Shown piece by piece: positions 15,722 through 24,303 of a stretch of 32,210 nucleotides of DNA (position 1 is its first letter; each line of letters begins with the position of its first letter). The position numbers and the translations under genes are program-made. This DNA is from Sphingosinicella sp. Its GTDB lineage: Bacteria > Pseudomonadota > Alphaproteobacteria > Sphingomonadales > Sphingomonadaceae. Location: the NCBI GenBank assembly GCA_013816585.1, contig JACDEE010000024.1, positions 1 through 32,210 of the forward strand. Direction: 5' to 3'. The notes beneath the pieces are model-generated. The model made no database searches and was not told where the DNA came from. It saw nothing but the letters and a program-made list of their open reading frames with translations.

Positions 15722-16051
15722 ACCGGCAATTCAGTGGCTCAGCGCGGCAGTAGCAGGCGCCCAGGAAGCCGACCAGGATCAGATTGTAGCTCGCGTCGCA
15801 CAGCCCGTCATAGATTGCGGCGCGGACCACCATGGTCGCGCGGACCACTTCGTCTCCCGCCAGCCAGGCGCGCCGCCAGCGGTCGACATGAATAAGGTCA
15901 TCGTCTGCTGCCCCGCCTCAGTCACCGCCCAGGCGCCGAAACCAATAAGGCCGGGCAGCATCCAGGCGGCGTGGCGTCGGAGCCGCATCGCGACCGCGAC
16001 TGCGACAGCCAGGACGAGGAGGGGGTGGAGGAGATAAGACCAGGCGCGCAC
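15722..16051 (-). pseudogene. Frameshifted small membrane-protein gene downstream of the TonB receptor
   Basis: From a GTG at 16051 the frame reads VRAWSYLLHPLLVLAVAVAV and on through two membrane helices to TEAGQQTMTLFMS. The natural continuation, DRWRRAWLAGDEVVRATMVV and YDGLCDASYNLILVGFLGAC, is in a different frame from about 15890, a single frameshift. The 3' end runs into the response-regulator gene and is probably lost. I do not recognise the family; it looks like a ~110-residue three-helix protein. Six bases before it, the same frame ends a previous segment with TAA. Confidence 0.6.
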
Positions 16052-16054
16052 GAC

Positions 16055-16201
16055 TTAGGCGGATTCGTTGACGCGTCGCATCCTGCTCTCGAATGCTTCG
16101 GTGGCCAAATAGAAGTCAGGCAGGAAGATCAGCAGCTGCGTAGTGAGGGCCGACACGACTGAAGCGATGCGGCGACGCGGTAAAAGTCGGCGGGAACCGA
16201 G
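16055..16201 (-). pseudogene. Gene-end fragment after the TonB receptor
   Basis: A minus-strand frame reads ASVVSALTTQLLIFLPDFYL, ATEAFESRMRRVNESA and then TAA. It looks like the C-terminus of a protein whose beginning is missing; the frame is closed upstream at 16202-16204. It is in the same frame as the membrane-protein remnant at 16051, so one gene with a nonsense codon is an alternative. Family unknown. Confidence 0.3.
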
Positions 16202-16243
16202 TCACGCCGACACTGGCTGACTTTTCATTTGGTCTCCATGGAA

Positions 16244-18199
16244 TTAGAGATCAGCAGCCAAGTTTAAACTGAAGCGACGCTGCGCATTGTGGAAGAAAAT
16301 ACCTGAACGATCCACTCGCCAGCCAAAGTTATCGAACACGTTTCCAACTGCTACCCGTAGAGTCACAGGCGCCTTCCCGACTTCGAACCGGTAACGTCCT
16401 CCAACGTCGAGGACGGTCCGGCCGGGAATGGCGAGCTGATTGTCGGCGCTGGCAATGCGCCTGCTGAGGTTAGTTATTGTCGCGTCGACGGAAAAGGCCG
16501 GTGCCCAAGGCGGGCGATAGTCAGCGTTGAGGATAACCGTTCGGGCAGCACTGCCGATCGGAGCGGGGCCAATTCGACCGGCATCAACCTCTTCCCCGCT
16601 GACTCTGGGTCTCAAAAGCACCGAGCCGATCACCGTATTGAGACCTGGCATGAGCGTTCCGGCAAGCGAAAGTTCGATACCTTGATTTCGCACCTGCCCA
16701 AGTTGTCGATAAAAGTTGTTTTCATCGACGTTGAAGTATGGTTTCCGGACGTCGAAGACGCCAGCAACAAAATTCAGGCCTCGTTTGATTTCGTACTTCA
16801 TGCCCGCCTCTGTTTGCTGAGTGCGGATGGCAGGAGCCGCAGAATTCCTATTGGACGCATTCGGAGGAGCTACGCCCCCCTCTTCGAGGCCCCGAGTGTG
16901 GCCCGCATAGACTGATAATTGGTCACTGACGTAAGCAGCTCCGCCGACATTGAAGAGGATGGGGGAATCCTTGTTCTTCGTGCCCGCCGCTGGCGCCGGT
17001 GGTCGCACCATTTTTTCGTAGACGGATTTTTGAATACCCAGAATGAGTTCGCCAATTTCGCGCCAGCGGCCCTCGTAGGCGATGCCCCCCGTGAGCTGGC
17101 CAACTCGGGTAAATGTTTGAGGCCCGAAACTGAATTGTGGTCGCGGCAATGGCCGTGGCACTCCTATCGCGGCGAATCCCAAATCCACTATATCGCCGCC
17201 CCCATAACGCCGCTTTTGCTCTCTACCACGCGCAGACAGATGGATGACGTGGCGCCGGGGGCCTTCCGTAACGATCCGCGAAAGCCGGATTTCACCCGAG
17301 GACGAGGCAAATTTCTGATCAGGATTTGCCACGATGAAGTGATGGGCGGTGCCGTCAGGCTGAGTGTCATCAAATATATCGGCAAAGCTCGTTGCGACTT
17401 CCGCGATCGAGCGAAACGCCCCAACTCGAAGCTCCGTGGTGGTCGATAGCGCGAACCTGGAAATGAGGCCGGTATTGTAGTTGTTTCCCGAGCCGTCCGC
17501 CCAGTCCTGTCCGTAAAAGCGGCCACGTTTAAATGTTGGGGGAAGGTAGTTGCCGCCGCTGAACACCAAGGGAAACGCTTCGGAATTATCATAGTGAATC
17601 TTGCTTATGAACGGCATGATTTCGATAGCATCGTTGGGCTGCCATCGGGGCACGAGCGCGGCCGACCATGCAAATTGCCCCGAACCTGTCTCGAATTTTG
17701 ACCAATACAAGCCGGCTCCGGTCGCGATCGCAAGACCCTCCGCGACCGGCAGTTGAGCATCAAATTCGACGTCAACGCCGTTGAAGGGTCCAAGATTGAT
17801 TGCCGGGCTTAGAATCGCACTTTTACCGGCTTTGCGAATTCGGAAATCGGCGATGCCGGTCGGCGCGGGAAATGGATAACCTTGGGCAGAGAGGCCGACG
17901 CGAATAGTGGAGCCTGCGACCAAATGCGACGTGAACGCCGTTTGGCTATCAATGTAGAGGCCTTCCAACCTGATATTTCCGGCATCGACCGCACTGAAGC
18001 CACGAACGTCAAACGGATTGTAAAGGCCGACACCATAATTGCCGACGCTCGTTCCGAAGGCGTCGTCCGCCGAGGTAATGGCATTATCGTCCGCGCGCTG
18101 AGCGTGAGCTACGGAGATTTGTCCGCCTGTCATTGACAGCATTAGCGCCGCATACGATCCTACCTTCTCGACCCTGAACTTGCGCGCGATCGACTTCAC
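16244..18199 (-). CDS. TonB-dependent outer-membrane receptor
   Basis: The protein is about 651 residues from the GTG at 18199, within the range of the family. It has a signal peptide (AALMLSMTGGQISVAHA|Q). The plug domain contains TSADDAFGTSVGNYGVGLYN, FDVRGFSAVDAGNIRLEGLY and RVGLSAQGYPFPAPTG. A beta-barrel follows, with alternating hydrophobic strands and a final segment (RRFSLNLAADL) that lacks the usual terminal aromatic residue. The plug resembles siderophore-type receptors I know from sphingomonads. No ribosome site marks the start, and the frame is open upstream to 18337, so the start is uncertain. Genes expected downstream have decayed (15722-16201). Substrate unknown. Confidence 0.85.
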   Translation of the reverse strand: MKSIARKFRVEKVGSYAALMLSMTGGQISVAHAQRADDNAITSADDAFGTSVGNYGVGLYNPFDVRGFSAVDAGNIRLEGLYIDSQTAFTSHLVAGSTIRVGLSAQGYPFPAPTGIADFRIRKAGKSAILSPAINLGPFNGVDVEFDAQLPVAEGLAIATGAGLYWSKFETGSGQFAWSAALVPRWQPNDAIEIMPFISKIHYDNSEAFPLVFSGGNYLPPTFKRGRFYGQDWADGSGNNYNTGLISRFALSTTTELRVGAFRSIAEVATSFADIFDDTQPDGTAHHFIVANPDQKFASSSGEIRLSRIVTEGPRRHVIHLSARGREQKRRYGGGDIVDLGFAAIGVPRPLPRPQFSFGPQTFTRVGQLTGGIAYEGRWREIGELILGIQKSVYEKMVRPPAPAAGTKNKDSPILFNVGGAAYVSDQLSVYAGHTRGLEEGGVAPPNASNRNSAAPAIRTQQTEAGMKYEIKRGLNFVAGVFDVRKPYFNVDENNFYRQLGQVRNQGIELSLAGTLMPGLNTVIGSVLLRPRVSGEEVDAGRIGPAPIGSAARTVILNADYRPPWAPAFSVDATITNLSRRIASADNQLAIPGRTVLDVGGRYRFEVGKAPVTLRVAVGNVFDNFGWRVDRSGIFFHNAQRRFSLNLAADL

Positions 18200-18337
18200 A
18201 GAATTGCATGCATGGCTGCAAACCGCGATGTATCGCACAGCCTCGCGGAATGTGGCCCCCGCGCCGATGAGGTGCCTTGGGGCACGATGGCGGCTGGGCT
18301 GTCGGTATCGTCGATGATCCAAACTCACGCTCCTCAC

Positions 18338-18556
18338 ATATCAATGGAGAACCGGGCATCTCCCATTCACGTATGATGGGCAGCAAAAGCAAAGGCAGAG
18401 AGGAAATTCGACCAACAGCGCAAATCGTCCAGTCGGCGACGCACGTTTCCTGCTAACGCGCCGTTAGAGCGCCCTGAGGCTGGTTTGAAGCCGTGAGGGA
18501 TTCAGAGGGAGTGATTTCCTGATTCGGCGTAAGTTCTGGGTGGGGGGTCAGCAACT
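18338..18556. other. Region between TonB receptor and IS630 stub
   Basis: No gene is evident. A perfect 6-bp inverted repeat with 3-nt centre (CTAACGCGCCGTTAG) lies at 18453-18467, followed by sequence leading into the transposase start. It may include one end of the insertion sequence, but I cannot define the terminal repeat. Confidence 0.4.
18453..18467. repeat. Perfect short palindrome CTAACG-CGC-CGTTAG
   Basis: The arms are exact complements around CGC. It lies about 90 bp upstream of the IS630-type transposase start and about 115 bp beyond the longest possible TonB-receptor frame. It could be an operator or part of an insertion-sequence end; there is no further evidence. Confidence 0.4.
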
Positions 18557-18655
18557 ATGCCGAGAGCCTGTTCGACCGATCTTCGTGAGCGCGTCGTGCG
18601 CGCGATTGATGCCGGTGCATTGTGCCGATCGGCGGCGATGCGTATTGGGTTGCGC
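18557..18655 (+). pseudogene. IS630-family transposase, N-terminal stub
   Basis: The first ~32 residues (MPRACSTDLRERVVRAIDAG then ALCRSAAMRIG) match the helix-turn-helix start of IS630-type transposases ('DLRERVVAAVDAG.S.R.AA.RFGV'). After that the frame loses similarity and stops at 18715 inside the antisense of the LPD7 gene. The catalytic DDE part is absent. The break at about 18655 marks the junction between cargo and the conjugation operon. Confidence 0.75.
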
Positions 18656-18681
18656 CGAGTCTGCGATCCTCTTGGGCGATC

Positions 18682-19467
18682 TCATCGGGTCCGTCTCTCC
18701 CGGCTCAATGCCTGATCCTGTGTGATCTCGCGCACGCGCCGCGCCTGTTGGTTGCGCACCTGAATTGCAGCGATCCTGTCTCCGCCCGCGATGCGGCGCG
18801 CTACCTCCTGACGTCTGACCTCGACTTCCTTTGATGCCTTGACCGGATCATCGGGGTATTTCGCGCGCGTGATCGAGATGGTTTGGGCGACAAGGCTCTG
18901 GGCGCGGCGCAGTTCGGGATCGCGGGCGTTTTGCTCGTGGGTCTGGCTCAGGAACCGTTCCGACAGAGCCTTGAGCGTGATTGTCTCATCGGGCGATCGG
19001 CGTGATCTGCTCGCTGTGATTTTGGCTTCACGACGCTGCTCGCGTTCGGCGAGCCGCGCTTGCAGGCGATCAGCTTCGGCCTGGACGACTTTTGACGGCG
19101 TGTAATTCTCGACCGTCAGCCCTTGAGCGGCGGCAGCAAGATACGCGGCTTTCTTGAACGTGTCGCCGCCATTGATTCTGATCGACGTCCAGCCGTTGGC
19201 CTTTGCGATCCGCACGATGTCGGGAAGGGCGTCTATGTTACTGGTCTTGAGCCGGTCGGGTTCGAGCCGGACAATCGGCTTCTTGTCGTCCGAGGTTCGA
19301 TAGATCTGGTTGCCGATGCGGAGGAATTTGCCGGTAAGGTCGTCGGTGAGGATAGGCGTCTCGGCTTTGCGCTTCGGCTTCGCCGTTACCGGCTTGGTCG
19401 CATCCGGCTTTGGTGTAGCCGTGCGGCTTCTTCCCGAAGGGGCGGTGCCTTCTTGTTTCTCAGCCAT
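18682..19467 (-). CDS. LPD7-domain protein, last intact gene of the conjugation operon
   Basis: This 261-residue protein has a Lys/Ala/Pro-rich N-terminus. It is followed by an LPD7 (large polyvalent protein-associated 7) type domain at about 35-125, with FLRIGNQIYR, ALPDIVRIAKANGWTSIRIN and TFKKAAYLAAAAQGLTVENY. An Arg/Gln/Glu-rich, probably coiled-coil C-terminal half completes it. LPD7 is usually fused to conjugative relaxases; here it is a separate protein. The ATG overlaps the virD4 stop by eight bases, with GAGGAAGG as ribosome site. A role helping the relaxase or coupling protein is inferred. Its own stop overlaps a further ATG (ATGA), suggesting another gene once followed. Confidence 0.75.
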   Translation of the reverse strand: MAEKQEGTAPSGRSRTATPKPDATKPVTAKPKRKAETPILTDDLTGKFLRIGNQIYRTSDDKKPIVRLEPDRLKTSNIDALPDIVRIAKANGWTSIRINGGDTFKKAAYLAAAAQGLTVENYTPSKVVQAEADRLQARLAEREQRREAKITASRSRRSPDETITLKALSERFLSQTHEQNARDPELRRAQSLVAQTISITRAKYPDDPVKASKEVEVRRQEVARRIAGGDRIAAIQVRNQQARRVREITQDQALSRERRTR

Positions 19468-21295
19468 TTTCGTCACCTTCCTCAATGAGCCCGGACACAT
19501 TGCCGTTGTGATCCAGCGTCAGCATATCGGCGAAGAAACTTGGGCAATCTTCGGTGAAGACATCATCCTGTGACAGTGGCCGGGTTTCGTGTCCGGCAGC
19601 CTCGTCGTCGGTCATGTCGCGGAAAGCGGCAGGCCGTGCCGTGGTGGGTGTTCGCTTGGGCGCGACTGGCACTTGCGGCGCTGGAAAGGCGCGGCTCTTG
19701 AAGAAGCGGCTGCTGAAATAGGTAATCTTCGTGCCGATGATCGGCGGAATGCCGCCGCGCAACAGGATCAGTTTATCGGTCGGGAATTGCATGAGTTCCT
19801 GCGGCAACAGCAGCGCGCGGCGCTGCTCTGATATGGATTTTGATCGGTTGGCGAGCAGCCCGTTGATCGTCAGCGATCTCGTGACGCTATCCTGTCCGAC
19901 ATAGCCGATACGTTCAGACAGGTCGTTGGCGACGCGCAATTCCTTGGGCGTGAACGCGACTTCGACCCCGCAATTGGCGACGATTTCATCGGCGACATGC
20001 TCGCCGTAAACGCCGCGCAGTTGCGAGCGCGACTGGATGACGGGGAGGAGTCTGATGCCGTAGCCCGCGACATAGGAAAAGGCGCTCGCGATCACCGATG
20101 CCCGGCCGAGCCGGGCAAATTCATCGAGAATGACCAGCACCGGCACTGGCGTATGTTCGTCGGGCAATTCCCGCACATTGAGGTCGATGAGCTGCTGGAA
20201 CAGCAGATTATAGAGCGGCGCGATCCGGTCGAGTTCATCGGGCGACACGCCGAGATAGATTGACATGGGACGTTTGCGAAGCTGGCGAAGATCAAAGTCG
20301 CTCGTGGCTGTCGCGGCATCGACCAGGGGATTGAGCCAAAGGCCGAGGACGTTGGTGATGGTTTTCTTGACGTCGGCAAAGCTGTTGTCTGAGCCACCCG
20401 CAAAATCAGCAAGCGCCGTCCGGCACCCGACCGACAGGTTCAGCCTGGGATTGGCAAGTTCCTTTCTGAAAAAGCTGCGCGCATCGCCTTCGTTCAGGTA
20501 GCGATAGATCGCACCCATCGTCAGCAGTTCGTCGCTGGTTTCGGCGAGCCAGGCACCAACCCCCGCAAATCCGGTGCGCGCGCCATTGGCCCAAAAGGCT
20601 TCGCCGTGGTCGGGCGCAACAAACAGCATCGTCGCGATCTTTTGCAATTCGATGATGACATCATCCACATCGTGACGGTCGATATAGGCCAGCGGATTGT
20701 AACGGGCGGTACGGCCCTCGCGGTCGGTCGGATTGAACAGATAGACGGCCTGCCCGTAATGGGCGCGAAACCCCGCGCTCGCATCGTAATTCTCGCGCTT
20801 CACATCGAGGACGACGACTGAGCCAGCCCACGTCAGCAGGTTTGGAATGACGATGCCGGTGCCTTTGCCCGAGCGGGTCGGGGCTTCGACAATGACATGC
20901 TCGCTGCCACTGAAGGTTAGGAAGCGCCCGCCTTTGCGGCCAAGAACAATGCCCACGGTGCTACGAAATCCGTGGCGCTTGATTTCGCTTTCACGGGCGA
21001 AGCGCGCGGCCCCGTGGAGCGGTGTGCCGCGCGCCCAAAGCGCGTAGATCAGCCCTGCCAAAAGCAGACCGCCGCCGATCAGTCCGCCCGCCATCGCGCG
21101 GACCACACGCGGGTCGCCGCGATAATACCAGACGAACTGCGGCATTTTGAGCGGGTCGTAGGCGGCGACGGGCAGGCCAAGGATCAGCCAGCCGATCATG
21201 CTGGCAATGGCGAGCGCAATGAGCAGCCCGAGCGGGATGACGATCAGCAATCTTGCCGCCCCGCCGTCAGGCGGCGTGCCTGCCTTCTGGGTCAT
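19460..21295 (-). CDS. virD4: VirD4/TraG type IV coupling protein
   Basis: This 611-residue inner-membrane ATPase recruits the relaxase-DNA complex to the secretion channel. Two N-terminal membrane helices (about residues 15-40 and 68-87) precede the motor domain. Walker A is APTRSGKGTG near 138-147, and Walker B is VPVLVILDEFARLGR near 384-398. The YNPLAYI and QSRSQLRGVYG segments are typical of VirD4/TraG. The start overlaps virB11 by 29 bases and the stop overlaps the LPD7 gene by eight. All motifs expected for a functional coupling protein are intact. Confidence 0.96.
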   Translation of the reverse strand: MTQKAGTPPDGGAARLLIVIPLGLLIALAIASMIGWLILGLPVAAYDPLKMPQFVWYYRGDPRVVRAMAGGLIGGGLLLAGLIYALWARGTPLHGAARFARESEIKRHGFRSTVGIVLGRKGGRFLTFSGSEHVIVEAPTRSGKGTGIVIPNLLTWAGSVVVLDVKRENYDASAGFRAHYGQAVYLFNPTDREGRTARYNPLAYIDRHDVDDVIIELQKIATMLFVAPDHGEAFWANGARTGFAGVGAWLAETSDELLTMGAIYRYLNEGDARSFFRKELANPRLNLSVGCRTALADFAGGSDNSFADVKKTITNVLGLWLNPLVDAATATSDFDLRQLRKRPMSIYLGVSPDELDRIAPLYNLLFQQLIDLNVRELPDEHTPVPVLVILDEFARLGRASVIASAFSYVAGYGIRLLPVIQSRSQLRGVYGEHVADEIVANCGVEVAFTPKELRVANDLSERIGYVGQDSVTRSLTINGLLANRSKSISEQRRALLLPQELMQFPTDKLILLRGGIPPIIGTKITYFSSRFFKSRAFPAPQVPVAPKRTPTTARPAAFRDMTDDEAAGHETRPLSQDDVFTEDCPSFFADMLTLDHNGNVSGLIEEGDENG

Positions 21296-22277
21296 AATAG
21301 ATCTCCGTCACGCGAAATTCGCCGTCGGTCTTTTTGGTTTGCACCACGACATCGACCAGCATCTTGAGCAGCGCGCGAATATCGCCGCGCGCCAGATCGG
21401 AGCCGCCTTCGCTTTCCTTGACCAGCAGCGTTAGCTGCTCGAACGCCAGTTCGGCGGAATCGGCATGGATTGTGGTGATCGAGCCGGGATGGCCTGAATT
21501 GACGTTGCGCAAATAGAAAAAGGCCGTCCCGTCGCGTAGCTCCTGGAGCAGGATGCGGTCGGGGCGCATCCTGAGCGCGCTTTCGAGCAAATGCTTGGCG
21601 GTGACGTTGGCGGTGCCTTGCCCGTCCTTGGCGTAGAGCATGTGGACGACATTCTTTTGCTGCACGATCAGCTCGCGCGTATCCTCGATCGTCAGCAAGC
21701 GCTCTTCGGAGGGAATAAGCTGGATCAGGCCTTTGGACAGCGTGGTCTTGCCCGATCCGGTTGCGCCCGAGATGAGGATATTGAGCCTCGCCTTCACCGC
21801 TTGGTCGAAGAACGCGACATGGCGGCCCTCACGGAGCAATGCGAGTAAATCGCGTTCCTGCTCGCTGACCTCCTTTTCGGCGATCCGCGTATCCCGGAAC
21901 AGGCCCGCTGCCTCGAAATCGGCGAGTGTCATCGTCACGGTCGATGGCTTGCGCACCGTGATCGAGACCGTTTCATCGGGAACGACGGGCGGCACGACGA
22001 TTTGCACCCGCTCGCCGGTCGGGAAAATGGTCGAGACGATAGGGTTTTCGCGCGTGATGTCCTGCGAGGTGAAGGCGGCGGCGGCGGTCGCGAGCGCCAT
22101 GAGCGTATTAAAATCGAGCGACGGCTCATTCTCCCATGTCCAGCGCCCGCGCCGTTCGATGCCAACTTCGCCGGGTAGGTTGATGACCAGTTCGGTGACG
22201 CTCGCGTCATCCAGATATTTACGCATAGGTGCCGTCACGCTGTGGAGAACAGCGGTGTTTTTGCCCGGCGCGGCCAT
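21267..22277 (-). CDS. virB11: VirB11 secretion ATPase
   Basis: This 336-residue hexameric ATPase at the base of the channel switches the machine between pilus assembly and substrate transfer. It shows Walker A in ISGATGSGKTTLSKG (near 169-183), an Asp box with LTIEDTREL, Walker B-like ILLQELRDG and a His box GHPGSITTIHA. Length and motif order fit VirB11/TrbB. Its ATG overlaps the virB10 stop by one base (TAATG). The C-terminus overlaps virD4 by 29 bases. Confidence 0.96.
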   Translation of the reverse strand: MAAPGKNTAVLHSVTAPMRKYLDDASVTELVINLPGEVGIERRGRWTWENEPSLDFNTLMALATAAAAFTSQDITRENPIVSTIFPTGERVQIVVPPVVPDETVSITVRKPSTVTMTLADFEAAGLFRDTRIAEKEVSEQERDLLALLREGRHVAFFDQAVKARLNILISGATGSGKTTLSKGLIQLIPSEERLLTIEDTRELIVQQKNVVHMLYAKDGQGTANVTAKHLLESALRMRPDRILLQELRDGTAFFYLRNVNSGHPGSITTIHADSAELAFEQLTLLVKESEGGSDLARGDIRALLKMLVDVVVQTKKTDGEFRVTEIYYDPEGRHAA

Positions 22278-23449
22278 TACCTGAGCGCGAGACCGAAAAC
22301 AGTCGAGAAGTCGAAATCCTGGGCGACGGTGATCCCCACATCCTCGCCCTGATTCTTGCGCAGCACCGGCCTGATCTGGGCATTCTGTTGCAGGATCGTC
22401 GAAGCGGCGTCGGACGGGACGCGCGTGGTGTTGGACCTGTTGTTGCCGATGGCTTCTGCGCCGACAGTTGCTGCGTCCTCGACAAGGCTGAACAACAGCG
22501 CCGTGCCGAAGCGCTGCCAGAAGAAATTATTGACCCGTCCGTCCATCCCGCCGCGTCCGAGCGCGTCGGTTGCGGGCGACGCGACATCGATTGCGATCCC
22601 GCGCGGTGTGACGGCGCGCGTCCACAAGACAAAGAGCCGGTGTTGACCGCGATCGAGGCCGCCTTGATATTCGCCGACGATCTTGGTGCCTTTTTCCATC
22701 AGCACGACACGGCCATTGTCCGAATAGACATGGCGCGGGACGATACAGCTCACATAGCCCGGCTGGCTTGAGTCCATCGCCGATTGCAGCACGCATGGAA
22801 TGAAGCTCCCGGCCGTGATCAGGAAATTGCGATCGGGTAACGGACGGGCTTGCGCCTGTCCGATGGCCGAGGCGCGCCGGAGCGTGTCGAGATTGGTAGG
22901 CGCGGAAGGCTCGCGGCCAACGACGGGTCTATCATTGGTCTCGACATAGCGAGTTCCAGCGCTGCCACTTTCGCGCTCGCCGCCATAAGCGATCAGTGAT
23001 GAGCGGCGCGCCGCTTCGCGCAGTGCCTCGGCTGGGGACGGCTGGCGCTGTTGCTGGGCTGGTATTGCCTGCCCCTGTGGCGGGAGAGCTTGTTGACCGA
23101 TGGCGGGGACTTGCGGGGAACCCAATGAGATCGGGGCATTGGGGTCGGTGGGTGCCCCGGCGAGCGTCGGCGCGATGACCGTCGCCGGATCATATTGCGC
23201 GGGTTCGAGCGCGGGCTTAGGCTTGACCGGAGGCAGCGCCGAATTGCCCGTCAGGCCCGTTCCCAGGGCCAGCACGGTGAACATCACCGCGCCGGCGGCG
23301 GCAGCCAAGCCAATCATCTTTTTCGGGTCCATTGTCGTGCCGGGCATTGACGGCATCTTGCTGGCGCGCTCGCTGACCGGGGTGCGGTCTATTTCATCGG
23401 GATCAGGGATGCGATCGACCGTGGCGCGGTCTTGGGCGGTATCGGTCAT
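22277..23449 (-). CDS. virB10: VirB10 channel scaffold
   Basis: The protein has 390 residues. It has a short cytoplasmic N-terminus, one transmembrane helix (MIGLAAAAGAVMFTVLALGTGL), a Pro-rich periplasmic linker and the C-terminal TrbI/VirB10 domain with FLITAGSFIPCVLQSAMDSS, GQHRLFVLWTRAVTPRG and GRGGMDGRVNNFFWQRFG. It spans both membranes and links ATPase activity to channel opening. The ATG at 23449 shares a base with the virB9 stop, which fixes the start against an upstream open stretch. Confidence 0.95.
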   Translation of the reverse strand: MTDTAQDRATVDRIPDPDEIDRTPVSERASKMPSMPGTTMDPKKMIGLAAAAGAVMFTVLALGTGLTGNSALPPVKPKPALEPAQYDPATVIAPTLAGAPTDPNAPISLGSPQVPAIGQQALPPQGQAIPAQQQRQPSPAEALREAARRSSLIAYGGERESGSAGTRYVETNDRPVVGREPSAPTNLDTLRRASAIGQAQARPLPDRNFLITAGSFIPCVLQSAMDSSQPGYVSCIVPRHVYSDNGRVVLMEKGTKIVGEYQGGLDRGQHRLFVLWTRAVTPRGIAIDVASPATDALGRGGMDGRVNNFFWQRFGTALLFSLVEDAATVGAEAIGNNRSNTTRVPSDAASTILQQNAQIRPVLRKNQGEDVGITVAQDFDFSTVFGLALR

Positions 23450-24303
23450 CACTTTGTCTCCCCGGTGCGTTCGACAATGCTTGACGCCGTGCCGGTCTTG
23501 GGATCGCGACCGTAGAAATCCTGCGCTTCGTTGAAGACGCACAACACTTCCTTGCCGCGCCGCAAACGCAGCTGGCCAAATACGCCGTGGATCACGACGA
23601 ATTCGTCGCGGACATCGAATGGGACGATGCTTTCGCTGCCATCGGGGTTGACCGCGAAAAAGGCCGGAAGCTCTTGTCTGTTCGGAAAGCGCAGCGCGGT
23701 AAATTGACCGTTATCGGTAATTTCGGACGGCTGGATCGCCGATGATCCCTGCACGGCATAGCGAAGGTTCCGCTTGCCTTCGAGGACCGCCAGATCGAGC
23801 GCCGAGCGGATCGCTCCCGCTTGGAGCGCGACCGCCTTGGCGTAAGCCGCCTGCGTTGCCGCCGCCTGCGCTGCCGCGGCTTCCTCACGCGGATAGCGGA
23901 ACACGACCTTGAAGAATGTATCGACCGAGCGGGCACCAATGCCTCCACGCCGCGCCGATAGTTCGAACGTGTAGGTCCGGCTTCCCGCACCGGAACGGGT
24001 CATCACGATCAGATTGGTTGCCCCCGCGAGTTCGCGTGGCTTGATGAAAAGTGAATTTTCGGCCGGGGCGACTTCCCACGATACGGTGTCGCCAAGCGCG
24101 ACATGCTCGACGCGCTCGCCTGCCGAAAAGACGATCTGCGTTGCCGAGCGGAACACACCGACGATGCGGAAGACCTGGGTTTCGCTGTAGATCACGTCGC
24201 GGATACGGCTGTCCTGCGCGGTCGGGTGCGGCGTCTCGTTTGCAGCCAAGGGGCTGGCTGCGATCATTATGGCGATGGCCGCAATGCGGTGTGCTGTTTT
24301 CAT
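23449..24303 (-). CDS. virB9: VirB9 outer-membrane core protein
   Basis: This 284-residue protein has a signal peptide (HRIAAIAIMIAASPLAANE). The VirB9/TrbG/CagX N-domain (VFRSATQIVFSAGERVEHVALGD, then TNLIVMTRS and TYTFEL) and the C-domain (LRYAVQGSSAIQPSEITDNG, QFTALRFPN and EFVVIHGVFGQLRLRRG) follow. It forms the outer-membrane ring with VirB7 and VirB10. The start overlaps virB8 by four bases (ATGA). Confidence 0.95.
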   Translation of the reverse strand: MKTAHRIAAIAIMIAASPLAANETPHPTAQDSRIRDVIYSETQVFRIVGVFRSATQIVFSAGERVEHVALGDTVSWEVAPAENSLFIKPRELAGATNLIVMTRSGAGSRTYTFELSARRGGIGARSVDTFFKVVFRYPREEAAAAQAAATQAAYAKAVALQAGAIRSALDLAVLEGKRNLRYAVQGSSAIQPSEITDNGQFTALRFPNRQELPAFFAVNPDGSESIVPFDVRDEFVVIHGVFGQLRLRRGKEVLCVFNEAQDFYGRDPKTGTASSIVERTGETK

